Part shown: positions 1 to 8,534 of the stretch, piece by piece | Layout of the letters: each line of letters begins with the position of its first letter | Numbering within the stretch: position 1 is the stretch's first letter | DNA from: Haemophilus influenzae | GTDB lineage: Bacteria; Pseudomonadota; Gammaproteobacteria; Enterobacterales; Pasteurellaceae | Direction of reading: 5' to 3' | Assembly: GCF_019703545.1 (NCBI RefSeq) | Contig: NZ_AP018771.1 | Coordinates: forward strand, 1,364,001 to 1,428,000 | Length of the DNA: 64,000 nucleotides | The notes under the pieces: model-generated | The model's database searches: none | Seen by the model: the letters and a program-made list of their open reading frames with translations, nothing else | What the model was told of the DNA's origin: nothing | Translations under genes and position numbers: made by a program

Positions 1-2
1 AA

Positions 3-137
3 ACATGGAAGAATTGCGATAGTCTAAAACAAGTCATAATGATGAGTCATCATAAATGGGGGGAAGACGAGATAAAAGTGCATGGAGAAAAAATGCTCAC
101 TATTCTAAATCGACCTTTATCCAAAACTGATTCCTAA
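3..137 (+). CDS. C-terminal end of an unidentified protein (cut by window edge)
   Basis: An open frame enters from the left edge and ends with TAA at 135-137, giving 44 residues that include MMSHHKWGEDEIKVHGEKM. I do not recognise the family. It lies upstream of, and in the same direction as, the broken AAA ATPase gene, and is separated from it by a strong hairpin terminator, so it could be the last gene of an upstream unit. The other two forward frames contain several stops in this stretch, which is the only support that this frame is real coding sequence. Confidence 0.3.
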   Translation, partial: TWKNCDSLKQVIMMSHHKWGEDEIKVHGEKMLTILNRPLSKTDS

Positions 138-165
138 CGACACCTTTTGTCGCATTTCTCACTAA

Positions 166-202
166 AATACTCCTTACTAACCCAGTAAGGAGTATTTTTT
201 TT
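166..202 (+). terminator. Intrinsic terminator that also carries the next gene's ribosome binding site
   Basis: A perfect 13-bp stem (166-178 with 184-196, 5-nt loop) runs into a T tract ending at 202, directly before the ATG at 203. The 3' arm contains AAGGAG at 187-192, 10 bases before that ATG. The terminator arm and the Shine-Dalgarno sequence are therefore the same bases. Confidence 0.85.
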
Positions 203-2251
203 ATGTCTGAATATAAATTAAACCCACCGACAGTGTCTTCTTATACTGAAAATATGATGCTTAAAGTTTTATTTGAGCATAAAGGTTTTTCCGAAGTGTT
301 TCGGGAGACTAGCTGGCGAAGTGATGAAATTGCCAGTGCGTTTGGGCTGCCTGAAGAATTAGAGAATGATAAAAATCTACGCACGGTTGCTCGTCAGCTT
401 TTAAAAGAGCGGTATAAAACACTCCAAAAATCCACCGCACTTTTACCGGAGTTATGGAAACAGGCGTATGAAAATTTGGTAACGTTGGCAGAATTTTTGC
501 AGCTGAATCCCGTTGAACAAGAACTTCTCCGCTTTGCCATGCATTTACGCAGTGAAGGAGCTATGCGAGATTTGTTTGGCTACTTGCCGAAATCGGATTT
601 ACAAAGACGGCTGCGATTATGGCGGATTTACTTAAACAGCCGAAAAATCAGATTCTATCTGCCTTAAAGAAAGGCAGTAAACTCGATGCTTATGGCCTGA
701 TTGATCGCGATTATCGCCCCGATAGTGTGCATGATTATTTAGATTGGGGCGAAACCTTAGATTTTGATGAATTTGTGACACAACCATTAAATGAAAACGT
801 CCTATTAAAATCTTGTACAGAAGTCGCTCAAGTGCCAAGTTTGCAACTGGATGATTTTGCCCATATTGCCGGCATGAAAGAGATGATGTTGACCTATTTG
901 CAAAAGGCACTAAAACATCATCAGAAAGGTGTGAATCTTTTAATTTATGGTGTGCCCGGCACTGGTAAAACAGAATTCGCCGGGTTGCTTGCACAGGCGT
1001 TGGGGATTTCGGCGTATAACATTACTTACATGGATTCTGACGGAGATGTTGTGGAGGCAGAGCAACGCCTGAATTACAGCCGTCTTGCTCAAACGTTATT
1101 AAACGGCAAGCAGGCACTTTTAATTTTTGATGAAATTGAAGATGTGTTTAACGGCTCGTTTATGGAGCGTTCTGTTGCACAAAAAATAAAGCCTGGACAA
1201 ATCAGTTATTGGAAAACAATAACGTGCGATGATTTGGTTATCTAACTCTGTTTCGGGCATAGATCCTGCTTTTTTACGCCGCTTTTGATTTTATTTTAGA
1301 AATGCCAGATTTGCCGTTGAAAAATAAGTCAGCACTGATTACGCAACTGACTGAGGGAAAATTAAGTCCGGCCTATGTGCAGCATTTTGCTAAAGTGCGG
1401 TCATTAACGCCAGCGATTTTAAGCCGCACAATTCGGGTGGCAAAGGAACTCAATACACCAAATTTTGCTGAGACTTTGCTCATGATGTTTAATCAAACGT
1501 TAAAATCGCAAAATAAACCGAAAATTGAACCGCTTGTTTTAGGCAAAGCCGACTACAACTTGGATTATGTGGCTTGTAACGACAATATTCATCGTATAAG
1601 TGAAGGGTTAAAAAAGTCGAAAAAGGACGAATTTGTTGCTATGGCCCGCCGGGAACAGGAAAAACTGCTTGGGCAGCGTGGCTTGCGGAACAGTTGGACA
1701 TGCCGCTGTTGCTAAGACAAGGCTCTGATCTGCTTAATCCTTATGTGGGCGGGACAGAACGGAATATCGCACAAGCTTTTGAGCAAGCGAAAGCCGATAA
1801 TGCACTATTGGTGTTAGATGAAGTAGATACGTTCTTATTTTCTAGAGAAGGGGCAAATCGAAGCTGGGAGCGTTCGCAAGTGAATGAAATGCTAACACAA
1901 ATTGAACGCTTTGAAGGGCTGATGGTGGTATCAACAAATTTAATTGAGGTGCTTGATCCAGCAGCCTTACGCCGTTTTGATTTAAAATTGAAGTTTGATT
2001 ATTTAACGCTCAAACAACGCTTAGATTTTGCTAAACAACAAGCGGAAATTTTAGGGTTGCCGTTGTTATCAGAAGAGGATTTAAGTCAGATTGAATCGCT
2101 TAATTTGCTGACGCCTGGAGATTTTGCTGCAGTGGCTCGTCGTCACCAATTTTCCCCTTTTCAAAAGGTGCAAGATTGGCTGAGCGCATTACAAGGTGAA
2201 TGTGAAGTGAAGCCAGCGTTTTCTGCAACAACAAGACGAATAGGATTCTAA
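203..2251 (+). pseudogene. Two-module AAA ATPase, broken by several frameshifts
   Basis: The ancestral product had an N-terminal helical region followed by two AAA ATPase modules. The first has Walker A YGVPGTGKT near 947-973 and Walker B LIFDEIED near 1120-1143. The second has Walker [10 protein letters not shown] near 1640-1666 and Walker B LVLDEVDTF near 1807-1833. Reading it needs shifts near 610-620, in the A run near 1180-1190, near 1226, in the T run near 1283, and in the A-rich stretch near 1611-1624. The frames used are 2, 1, then 3 and back to 2. At least five indels in 2 kb, while genes on either side are intact, argue for a dead gene rather than programmed frameshifting. The exact family and substrate are not recognised. 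Confidence 0.8.
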
Positions 2252-2265
2252 TAAGCCATATAACA

Positions 2266-2397
2266 ATGCATAATTTATTCTATGATTCACAATATAACAG
2301 CATCAAAAAAGAGATGTTGGAAGAAATGCATGCTGAGATGAAACGTTTAAATGATCCACTGGAAAATTGGGTTTATCGAATTATTGACGAAATTTAA
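2266..2397 (+). pseudogene. C-terminal remnant of a sulfatase-like protein
   Basis: A 43-residue frame begins MHNLFYDSQYNSIKKEM and ends at TAA 2395-2397. The pattern LFYD...EY..IKKEML..M..MKR.NDP resembles the C-terminal tail of alkaline-phosphatase-superfamily sulfatases, where a Leu-Phe-Tyr-Asp segment precedes a final helix. No catalytic part is present, and the preceding bases belong to the broken AAA gene in another frame. It therefore looks like the leftover end of a deleted gene. The family call comes from recall of the tail pattern and is moderate at best. Confidence 0.45.
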
Positions 2398-2412
2398 CCA
2401 AAGTCGTAGATT

Positions 2413-2437
2413 AAGGGCGTATCTAATACGCCCTTTG
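2413..2437 (+). terminator. Intrinsic terminator
   Basis: A 10-bp stem, AAGGGCGTAT / ATACGCCCTT, with a 3-nt loop sits 16 bases after the sulfatase remnant. The T tract is short, so efficiency may be modest. Confidence 0.6.
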
Positions 2438-2471
2438 TTATCTCTGAACCTTTAAAATTATAGGAATAAAT

Positions 2472-3284
2472 ATGAAAACAACATTACTAAAAATACTGAC
2501 ACCAGAACTTCATCTTGTTCAACATAATGATATTCCCATTCTTCATCTAAAACACGCTGTTGGAACAGCAAAAATCGCCTTACAAGGCGCGCAACTTCTT
2601 AGCTGGCAACCACAAGGCGTGGCTCAAGATGTATTATGGCTAAGTGAAGTAGAACCATTCGAAAATGGCAACGCTATTCGTGGGGGAGTGCCGATTTGTT
2701 ATCCTTGGTTTGGTGGTGTAAAACAACCTGCACACGGCACAGCTCGTATTCGTTTATGGCAGTTAAGTCATTATGATATTTCAGCCCATAAAGTGCGGTT
2801 AGAATTTGACTTGTTTTCTGATTTAAATATTATCGAAGCTAAAATTGTAATGGTGTTCACAAACAAATGTCATTTAACTTTTACACATTATGGCGAAGAA
2901 CCTGCACAAGCAGCGTTGCATACCTATTTCAATATTGGGGATATTAATCAAGTGGAAGTACAAGGTTTACCTGAAACTTGTTTTAATAGCTTAAACCAAC
3001 AACAAGAAAACGTTCCGTCACCGCGTCACATTTCTGAAAATGTTGATTGCATTTATTCCGCAGAAAAAATGCAGAATCAAATCCTAGATAAAAGTTTCAA
3101 TCGTACGATTGCACTGCATCATCATAATGCAAGCCAATTTGTCCTTTGGAATCCTTGGCACAAGAAAACGAGTGGAATGACTGAAACAGGCTATCAAACA
3201 ATGTTGTGCCTAGAAACTGCACGTATTCATCAATTGCTTGAATTTGGCGAAAGTTTAAGTGTAGAAATTTCCCTTAGAGGCTAA
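2472..3284 (+). CDS. yeaD: Glucose-6-phosphate 1-epimerase (YeaD family)
   Basis: The 270-residue product belongs to the aldose-1-epimerase fold family that interconverts the alpha and beta anomers of hexose 6-phosphates in the cytoplasm. Visible signatures are the N-terminal GAQLLSWQP, the phosphate- and sugar-binding stretch NAIRGGVPICYPWFGG near residues 68-83, HGTARIRLW near 90, ALHTYFN near 158, and the C-terminal VLWNPWHKK. Length matches the E. coli YeaD group. It stands alone between two terminator regions, with a weak AGGAA ribosome site upstream. Family assignment is firm; the in vivo substrate is inferred from relatives. Confidence 0.9.
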   Translation: MKTTLLKILTPELHLVQHNDIPILHLKHAVGTAKIALQGAQLLSWQPQGVAQDVLWLSEVEPFENGNAIRGGVPICYPWFGGVKQPAHGTARIRLWQLSHYDISAHKVRLEFDLFSDLNIIEAKIVMVFTNKCHLTFTHYGEEPAQAALHTYFNIGDINQVEVQGLPETCFNSLNQQQENVPSPRHISENVDCIYSAEKMQNQILDKSFNRTIALHHHNASQFVLWNPWHKKTSGMTETGYQTMLCLETARIHQLLEFGESLSVEISLRG

Positions 3285-3290
3285 ATTTTG

Positions 3291-3319
3291 TTGCATAAGT
3301 GGTGTGAATACTATAGAAT
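3291..3319 (+). promoter_or_regulatory. Probable infC operon promoter
   Basis: TTGCAT (3291-3296) and TAGAAT (3314-3319) are 17 bases apart and lie about 100 bases before infC. The same two hexamers with the same spacing precede rpsO at 14705-14733, which supports the call. Start-site mapping would be needed to confirm it. Confidence 0.5.
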
Positions 3320-3416
3320 CCGCAAGGTTTTTCCCGTTCCTTACGGGCAACAAATTTGAAATCTTTTATTTTTAGCGAAAAGATTTTTACTATTAACCAA
3401 TAGAAGGAATACGATT

Positions 3417-3959
3417 ATTAAAACCGTAAAAAAAGCGCCGGCAGTAAATCGCCCAAACCGTATCAATGAAGAGATTCGTGTAAAAGAAGTTCGTTTAATT
3501 GACCAAAATGGGGAACAAGCAGGAATTGTTTCTATTCAACAAGCCCTAGAAATGGCAGAGCAAGCAGAACTTGATCTTGTTGAAATTAGCCCAAATGCTG
3601 AACCGCCTGTTTGCCGTATTATGAACTACGGTAAATTCCTTTACGAAAAAAGTAAAACCGCTAAAGAACAAAAGAAAAAACAAAAAGTTGTCCAAGTTAA
3701 AGAAATTAAATTTCGCCCAGGCACTGATGAAGGCGATTATCAAGTTAAATTACGTAGCTTAATCCGTTTCTTAGAAGACGGTGACAAAGCAAAAATTACC
3801 GTGCGTTTCCGTGGTCGTGAAATGGCTCACCAAGACATTGGCTTTGATGTCCTAGAGCGCGTAAAAAATGATTTAGCTGAAATTTCTGTCGTTGAATCTG
3901 CACCAGGTAAATTAGAAGGCCGTCAGGCTGTAATGGTGTTAGCTCCGAAGAAAAAATAA
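3417..3959 (+). CDS. infC: Translation initiation factor IF-3
   Basis: IF-3 binds the 30S subunit, discriminates against non-canonical start codons and prevents premature 50S joining. The frame reads [20 protein letters not shown] from an ATT codon at 3417, and continues through [21 protein letters not shown] and [10 protein letters not shown] segments to the LAPKKK end: 180 residues, the normal length. An AUU start is the known hallmark of infC in enterobacteria, where it allows IF-3 to repress its own translation. No ATG exists in the frame until 3552, which would delete the N domain. AAGGAA at 3404-3409 is suitably spaced. An adjacent in-frame ATT at 3414 is possible but leaves only about 5 bases. 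The gene heads infC-rpmI-rplT. Confidence 0.95.
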   Translation: MKTVKKAPAVNRPNRINEEIRVKEVRLIDQNGEQAGIVSIQQALEMAEQAELDLVEISPNAEPPVCRIMNYGKFLYEKSKTAKEQKKKQKVVQVKEIKFRPGTDEGDYQVKLRSLIRFLEDGDKAKITVRFRGREMAHQDIGFDVLERVKNDLAEISVVESAPGKLEGRQAVMVLAPKKK

Positions 3960-3963
3960 GAAT

Positions 3964-3993
3964 TTTGCTGAGATTTCTCAGCAAATCTTTTTG
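3964..3993 (+). terminator. Terminator-like hairpin between infC and rpmI
   Basis: A 9-bp stem, TTTGCTGAG / CTCAGCAAA, with an ATTT loop is followed by TCTTTTTG. It could reduce read-through from infC into the ribosomal-protein genes. Confidence 0.6.
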
Positions 3994-4061
3994 TTTAAGT
4001 TTGACTTAAATGAAAAGACAACTGCATGTTGGGCACACTACGCAGCCTAACTGCTTTTGAA

Positions 4062-4081
4062 AAGGCAATTTAATTTGCCTT
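4062..4081 (+). promoter_or_regulatory. Leader hairpin before rpmI, possible L20 control element
   Basis: AAGGCAA and TTGCCTT form a stem in the 176-base untranslated stretch between the infC-end hairpin and rpmI. In E. coli this interval holds the L20 translational operator. Only the hairpin and the context are visible here; an L20 target is inferred. Confidence 0.3.
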
Positions 4082-4169
4082 ATGATGGAAATGATCAGTG
4101 CTTCCAAGTAACTTTTTAAGTTCGCCTGATTATGTTGTTTTAAACGAAAAATGCGGAGTTATTTTAACA

Positions 4170-4367
4170 ATGCCTAAAATCAAAACAGTACGCGGCGCAG
4201 CGAAGCGCTTCAAAAAAACTGCTTCTGGTGGTTTCAAGCGTAAACAATCTCACTTACGTCATATTTTGACTAAAAAAACAACTAAACGTAAACGTCATTT
4301 ACGTCATAAATCAATGGTTGCGAAAGCAGACCAAGTTTTAGTAGTAGCTTGCTTACCATACGCATAA
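4170..4367 (+). CDS. rpmI: 50S ribosomal protein L35
   Basis: The product is a 65-residue, Lys/Arg-rich protein starting [17 protein letters not shown] and ending in VACLPYA, the full normal length of L35. The start at 4170 is chosen because upstream in-frame codons have no family similarity, and GGAG at 4154-4157 provides a ribosome site. It lies between infC and rplT, the standard bacterial order. Confidence 0.97.
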
Positions 4368-4429
4368 GCCGTTATTTAAGCAAAACGTACGATTAGTTCA
4401 TTTTAGAAAAATATTACATAGGAGATTAA

Positions 4430-4786
<357 letters not shown>

Positions 4787-4814
4787 TTTTTTAAAGTTTA
4801 GATAAAGAAGAATT

Positions 4815-4840
4815 AGGACGCTGAAAAGCGTCCTTTTTTT
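4815..4840 (+). terminator. Intrinsic terminator of the infC-rpmI-rplT operon
   Basis: AGGACGCT / AGCGTCCT with a GAAA tetraloop is followed by seven T residues. Confidence 0.9.
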
Positions 4841-4898
4841 GCATTTTTAACTTCAAATTTTGTAAAATGATACCATTAGTTCTCATCTGTTAAAATCT

Positions 4899-7800
4899 AT
4901 GGCTGAAACAATCCCACTAAATCCTATCACGTTGCCTTTAAATCAAATTAGCTTAATCGAAGCATCTGCTGGTACAGGGAAAACCTACACTATTGGTTCT
5001 TTATATCTCCGACTTTTATTAAAGGCGGGGGAAAATAATTTTTCTCGTCCGTTAAATGTGGAAGAAATTCTGGTGGTAACATTTACGGAAATGGCGACAG
5101 AAGAACTCAAGAAAAAAATTCGTGAGCGTATAACAGATGCGATTGATAAACTCACTGCCTTTGCAGAAACCCAAAATAAATCCGCATTTAAAAATGATGA
5201 ATTTCTTACCGCACTTTGTGATGATTTAGATATTTTTGAGGCAATTCATCGCTTGAAATTAGCTGAACAAAATATGGATTTGGCGGCGATTTATACCATT
5301 CATGGCTTTTTTCGCCGTATGTTGATGCAATATGCTTTTCATTCTGGCATTCACTTCAATTTAGAATTAATTAAAGATCAATCTGACTTGTTAGTTCGTT
5401 TTGCTAATGAATTTTGGCGCGAGCATTTTTATCCGTTGGATTTTGAATCTTCGAATTTTATTGCGACAGAATTAGTATCACCGGAAAAAGTGTTATCTTT
5501 GTTGAAAGCGGATTTAGGTAAAGATTTGCAGGTTGAAATTGAAAATAAACAAGCGTTATCTGTATCTATGCAAATTTTTTTACAGCAATATCTTGGTGGT
5601 CGTCAAAAGGCGTTGAATAAATTAAAGACCTTTTGGTTGGAAAATTCGTATGAAATTTCACTGATTATTACAAATGAATTGGAGAAAGATTATCCAAAAG
5701 ATCAGTTGAAATCGTTAAATCGTAAAAAGTACCAAGTAAAGCGTTTAGAGGATTGGATTAATAAAATCAATCAATGGTCAAATAATTCTAGAGATTATCA
5801 AATTAATACCACTTTGAAAGAGTATTTTCTACAATCATCTATTGAGAAAAATTACGAAGAACAAACTGATAAAAATAAAGATAAAAAACCGGCAACGCCT
5901 TTTTATGCACTGATTTTTGAAGAGCTTGAAAAGCGAGTTAATGCTTTAATGTCCCCAGATTTACTACGCAGAATCATTCTTTATCATTATCGCCAAGGCC
6001 TACAACAAAAACTTTTGGATTATAAACTTAATCACCAAGAAAAATCCTTTGATGATTTATTGCGCTTGTTTTGCGAAGCCCTGCAAGGCGCACAAGGAGA
6101 TGAATTAGCGGAAATGATTCGTTTCCAATATCCTTTTGCGATGATTGATGAATTTCAGGATACGGATTCAAAACAGTACGCTATTTTTTCAAAAATTTAT
6201 CGTGATAACCCCGAAAAAAATACTGGTTTTATTATGATTGGCGATCCGAAACAGGCGATTTATCGTTTCCGTGGCGCAGATATTTTTACTTATCTAAAAG
6301 CATCGGATGAAGCCCAATCTCGCTTTGAACTCACTAAAAATTATCGTTCAGAGAAGCATTTGGTTGATGGCGTAAATGCGTTGTTTGATTTTCCTCAATC
6401 GCCATTTATTTATCAAAATATTAACTTTACTGCTGTTGATTCTCGTAATGATCATCTGCGATTTTATTTAAACGGTAAAGCCGAACCAGCTTATCGTTTT
6501 TATCTAACCGAAAGTGACAAAGTGAATAAAATTGAAATGGCAAAAATATGTGCTATTTCTATTCAACATTGGCTAAAAAGTGCGGCAGAAAATCAGGCAG
6601 TTTTTCAAAATGAAGATACTTGTAAAACATTGCAAGCGGCGAATATTGCCGTATTAGTGCGTGATAAAAATGAAGCGGCTTTAGTAAAAAATGAATTGCA
6701 AAAATTGGGGATCGCGTCAGTTTATCTTTCTGATCAAAATAGCGTATTTGATAGCAATGTTGCGAAAGAATTAGCTTGGGTGCTTAAAGCCTGTTTGAAT
6801 GTGGCTGAACGCCCAATTTTGAACGCGATTGCGACCGCACTTTTTGGCTTAAATGCAGCGGATATTCATCAAATTCAGCAAAATGAGGCAGACTGGCAAC
6901 GTTGGGCTGATAGCTTTGCTCAATACCAACAAACTTGGCAACGCCAAGGAATATTGGCAATGTTACATCAAATTTTATTGGAGCAAGGCATTTCAGAACG
7001 CTTATTAAGCCAAGCCACGGGCGAGCGAGATTTAACGGATTTCCTACATTTGGCAGAAATTTTACAACAAGCTGCCACGCTACACGAAAGTGAAGCGGCA
7101 TTGCTCAGTTGGTTTGAAAAACAAATTCAAGGCGAAGGTCGTCAAGAGGCTCAAATTCGTTTAGAAAGCGAACGCCAGTTGGTAAAAATCGTGAGTATCC
7201 ATAAATCCAAAGGCTTAGAATACGATTTAGTTTGGCTACCATTTTTAGCTGTACCAAGCAAAATTCCAACGGCTGGTGACATGAATGTTTATTATTCTAA
7301 AGAACGAGATGAAACCTTATGGGATATAGAAAATCGCAATTTAAACGCACTTTATGAAGAAACGTTTGCTGAAGAGTTACGTTTACTCTATGTAGCTTTA
7401 ACACGTGCCAAATATCAAATGGCATTCGCTTTGCCTGCACAATTTGATAAAAAATGGAATGCCTTACATTATGTATTAAGCCAAGGTGAAATAGGCAAGG
7501 AAATAGCCTTATCAGCACCTAAAGATACCGAAACATTGTTGCAAACCTTTAAAGAAAAAATGCGAGATAATGTGGAAATCTGTACTAAGCCAAATCTAGA
7601 GGCTTTGCCGACCTTATCAATTAATACAAAAAATGATGATTTTAAAGCCGCAGAATTTACGGGCAATATTGAGCAAGATTGGCGAATAACCAGTTTTACT
7701 TCAATTGAACAAGCACATCGCCGACAAAATTATTTCACTGAAAGTGCGGGTAAAAAACACGCTGTTTTTGATGATGCAAAAGATTACGATAGCCAAAATT

Positions 7801-8534
7801 CGATTGAAATTTCCACCGCACTTTTAAACGAAAGCGAATCAAGCATTTTAGATTTACCACGAGGTAAACAAGTCGGGACGGCATTGCATCGCCATTTTGA
7901 AAATTGCTATTTTTCTGATTTAGCAAATACAGAAGAAATTGACAAATTACGACAATCCTTACAGTTAGATGAAACTTTTACAGAACCGCTACAAAATTGG
8001 CTACAACAGATTTCACATACGCCACTTTCTCATGAAATAGGAATAGCATTAGCTGATTTGGCAAATAAAGATTGCATTAAAGAAATGCCATTTTATTTGG
8101 CTATTCGGGAACATTTTGATGTTGAAGCGTTTAATCGCGCGTTGAAAGCCCATCATCATTTGCCAAGCGAGTCACTTCAATTTGAGCAAATTCAAGGCAT
8201 GGTGCGAGGTTCGATTGACTTAGTTTTCCGCCATAATGGGAAATATTATCTTGTTGATTATAAATCTAATTTCTTAGGTTCAACTCTCGCTGATTACAAT
8301 CAAGAGGCATTGAAAAAAGAAATGTTACACAGTCACTATGATTGGCAATATTTAATTTATACGCTGGCATTACATCGTTATTTACAAAGCGTTGTGCCTG
8401 ATTATGATTATGTGCGAGATTTCGGTGGGGTATTTTATCTTTTCTTACGTGGAATGAATGGTGAGCCACAATCTGGCGTATTTTATGATCGTCCAAGCGT
8501 TGAATTAATCACAGAATTAGACGGGATGTTTTAA
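4899..8534 (+). CDS. recB: RecBCD exonuclease V, beta subunit (helicase-nuclease)
   Basis: The 1211-residue RecB subunit is the 3'-to-5' helicase and sole nuclease of RecBCD, which processes double-strand breaks and loads RecA. Visible elements are Walker A EASAGTGKT at residues 21-29, the SF1 motifs DEFQDTD, QAIYRFRGAD and IHKSKGLEYD, VALTRAK, and the C-terminal nuclease signature GSIDLVF...YLVDYKSNFLG near residue 1120. Length is typical. recB and recD overlap as TAATG, so translation is likely coupled. recC is not in this window; in other H. influenzae it is encoded elsewhere. No defect is seen. Confidence 0.97.
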   Translation: MAETIPLNPITLPLNQISLIEASAGTGKTYTIGSLYLRLLLKAGENNFSRPLNVEEILVVTFTEMATEELKKKIRERITDAIDKLTAFAETQNKSAFKNDEFLTALCDDLDIFEAIHRLKLAEQNMDLAAIYTIHGFFRRMLMQYAFHSGIHFNLELIKDQSDLLVRFANEFWREHFYPLDFESSNFIATELVSPEKVLSLLKADLGKDLQVEIENKQALSVSMQIFLQQYLGGRQKALNKLKTFWLENSYEISLIITNELEKDYPKDQLKSLNRKKYQVKRLEDWINKINQWSNNSRDYQINTTLKEYFLQSSIEKNYEEQTDKNKDKKPATPFYALIFEELEKRVNALMSPDLLRRIILYHYRQGLQQKLLDYKLNHQEKSFDDLLRLFCEALQGAQGDELAEMIRFQYPFAMIDEFQDTDSKQYAIFSKIYRDNPEKNTGFIMIGDPKQAIYRFRGADIFTYLKASDEAQSRFELTKNYRSEKHLVDGVNALFDFPQSPFIYQNINFTAVDSRNDHLRFYLNGKAEPAYRFYLTESDKVNKIEMAKICAISIQHWLKSAAENQAVFQNEDTCKTLQAANIAVLVRDKNEAALVKNELQKLGIASVYLSDQNSVFDSNVAKELAWVLKACLNVAERPILNAIATALFGLNAADIHQIQQNEADWQRWADSFAQYQQTWQRQGILAMLHQILLEQGISERLLSQATGERDLTDFLHLAEILQQAATLHESEAALLSWFEKQIQGEGRQEAQIRLESERQLVKIVSIHKSKGLEYDLVWLPFLAVPSKIPTAGDMNVYYSKERDETLWDIENRNLNALYEETFAEELRLLYVALTRAKYQMAFALPAQFDKKWNALHYVLSQGEIGKEIALSAPKDTETLLQTFKEKMRDNVEICTKPNLEALPTLSINTKNDDFKAAEFTGNIEQDWRITSFTSIEQAHRRQNYFTESAGKKHAVFDDAKDYDSQNSIEISTALLNESESSILDLPRGKQVGTALHRHFENCYFSDLANTEEIDKLRQSLQLDETFTEPLQNWLQQISHTPLSHEIGIALADLANKDCIKEMPFYLAIREHFDVEAFNRALKAHHHLPSESLQFEQIQGMVRGSIDLVFRHNGKYYLVDYKSNFLGSTLADYNQEALKKEMLHSHYDWQYLIYTLALHRYLQSVVPDYDYVRDFGGVFYLFLRGMNGEPQSGVFYDRPSVELITELDGMF

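Noticed and set aside
203..2251. Programmed frameshifting in the AAA gene
   Set aside because: Five or more changes in different directions, plus an internal stop after the Arg-Arg-Phe of the first module, do not fit a programmed event.
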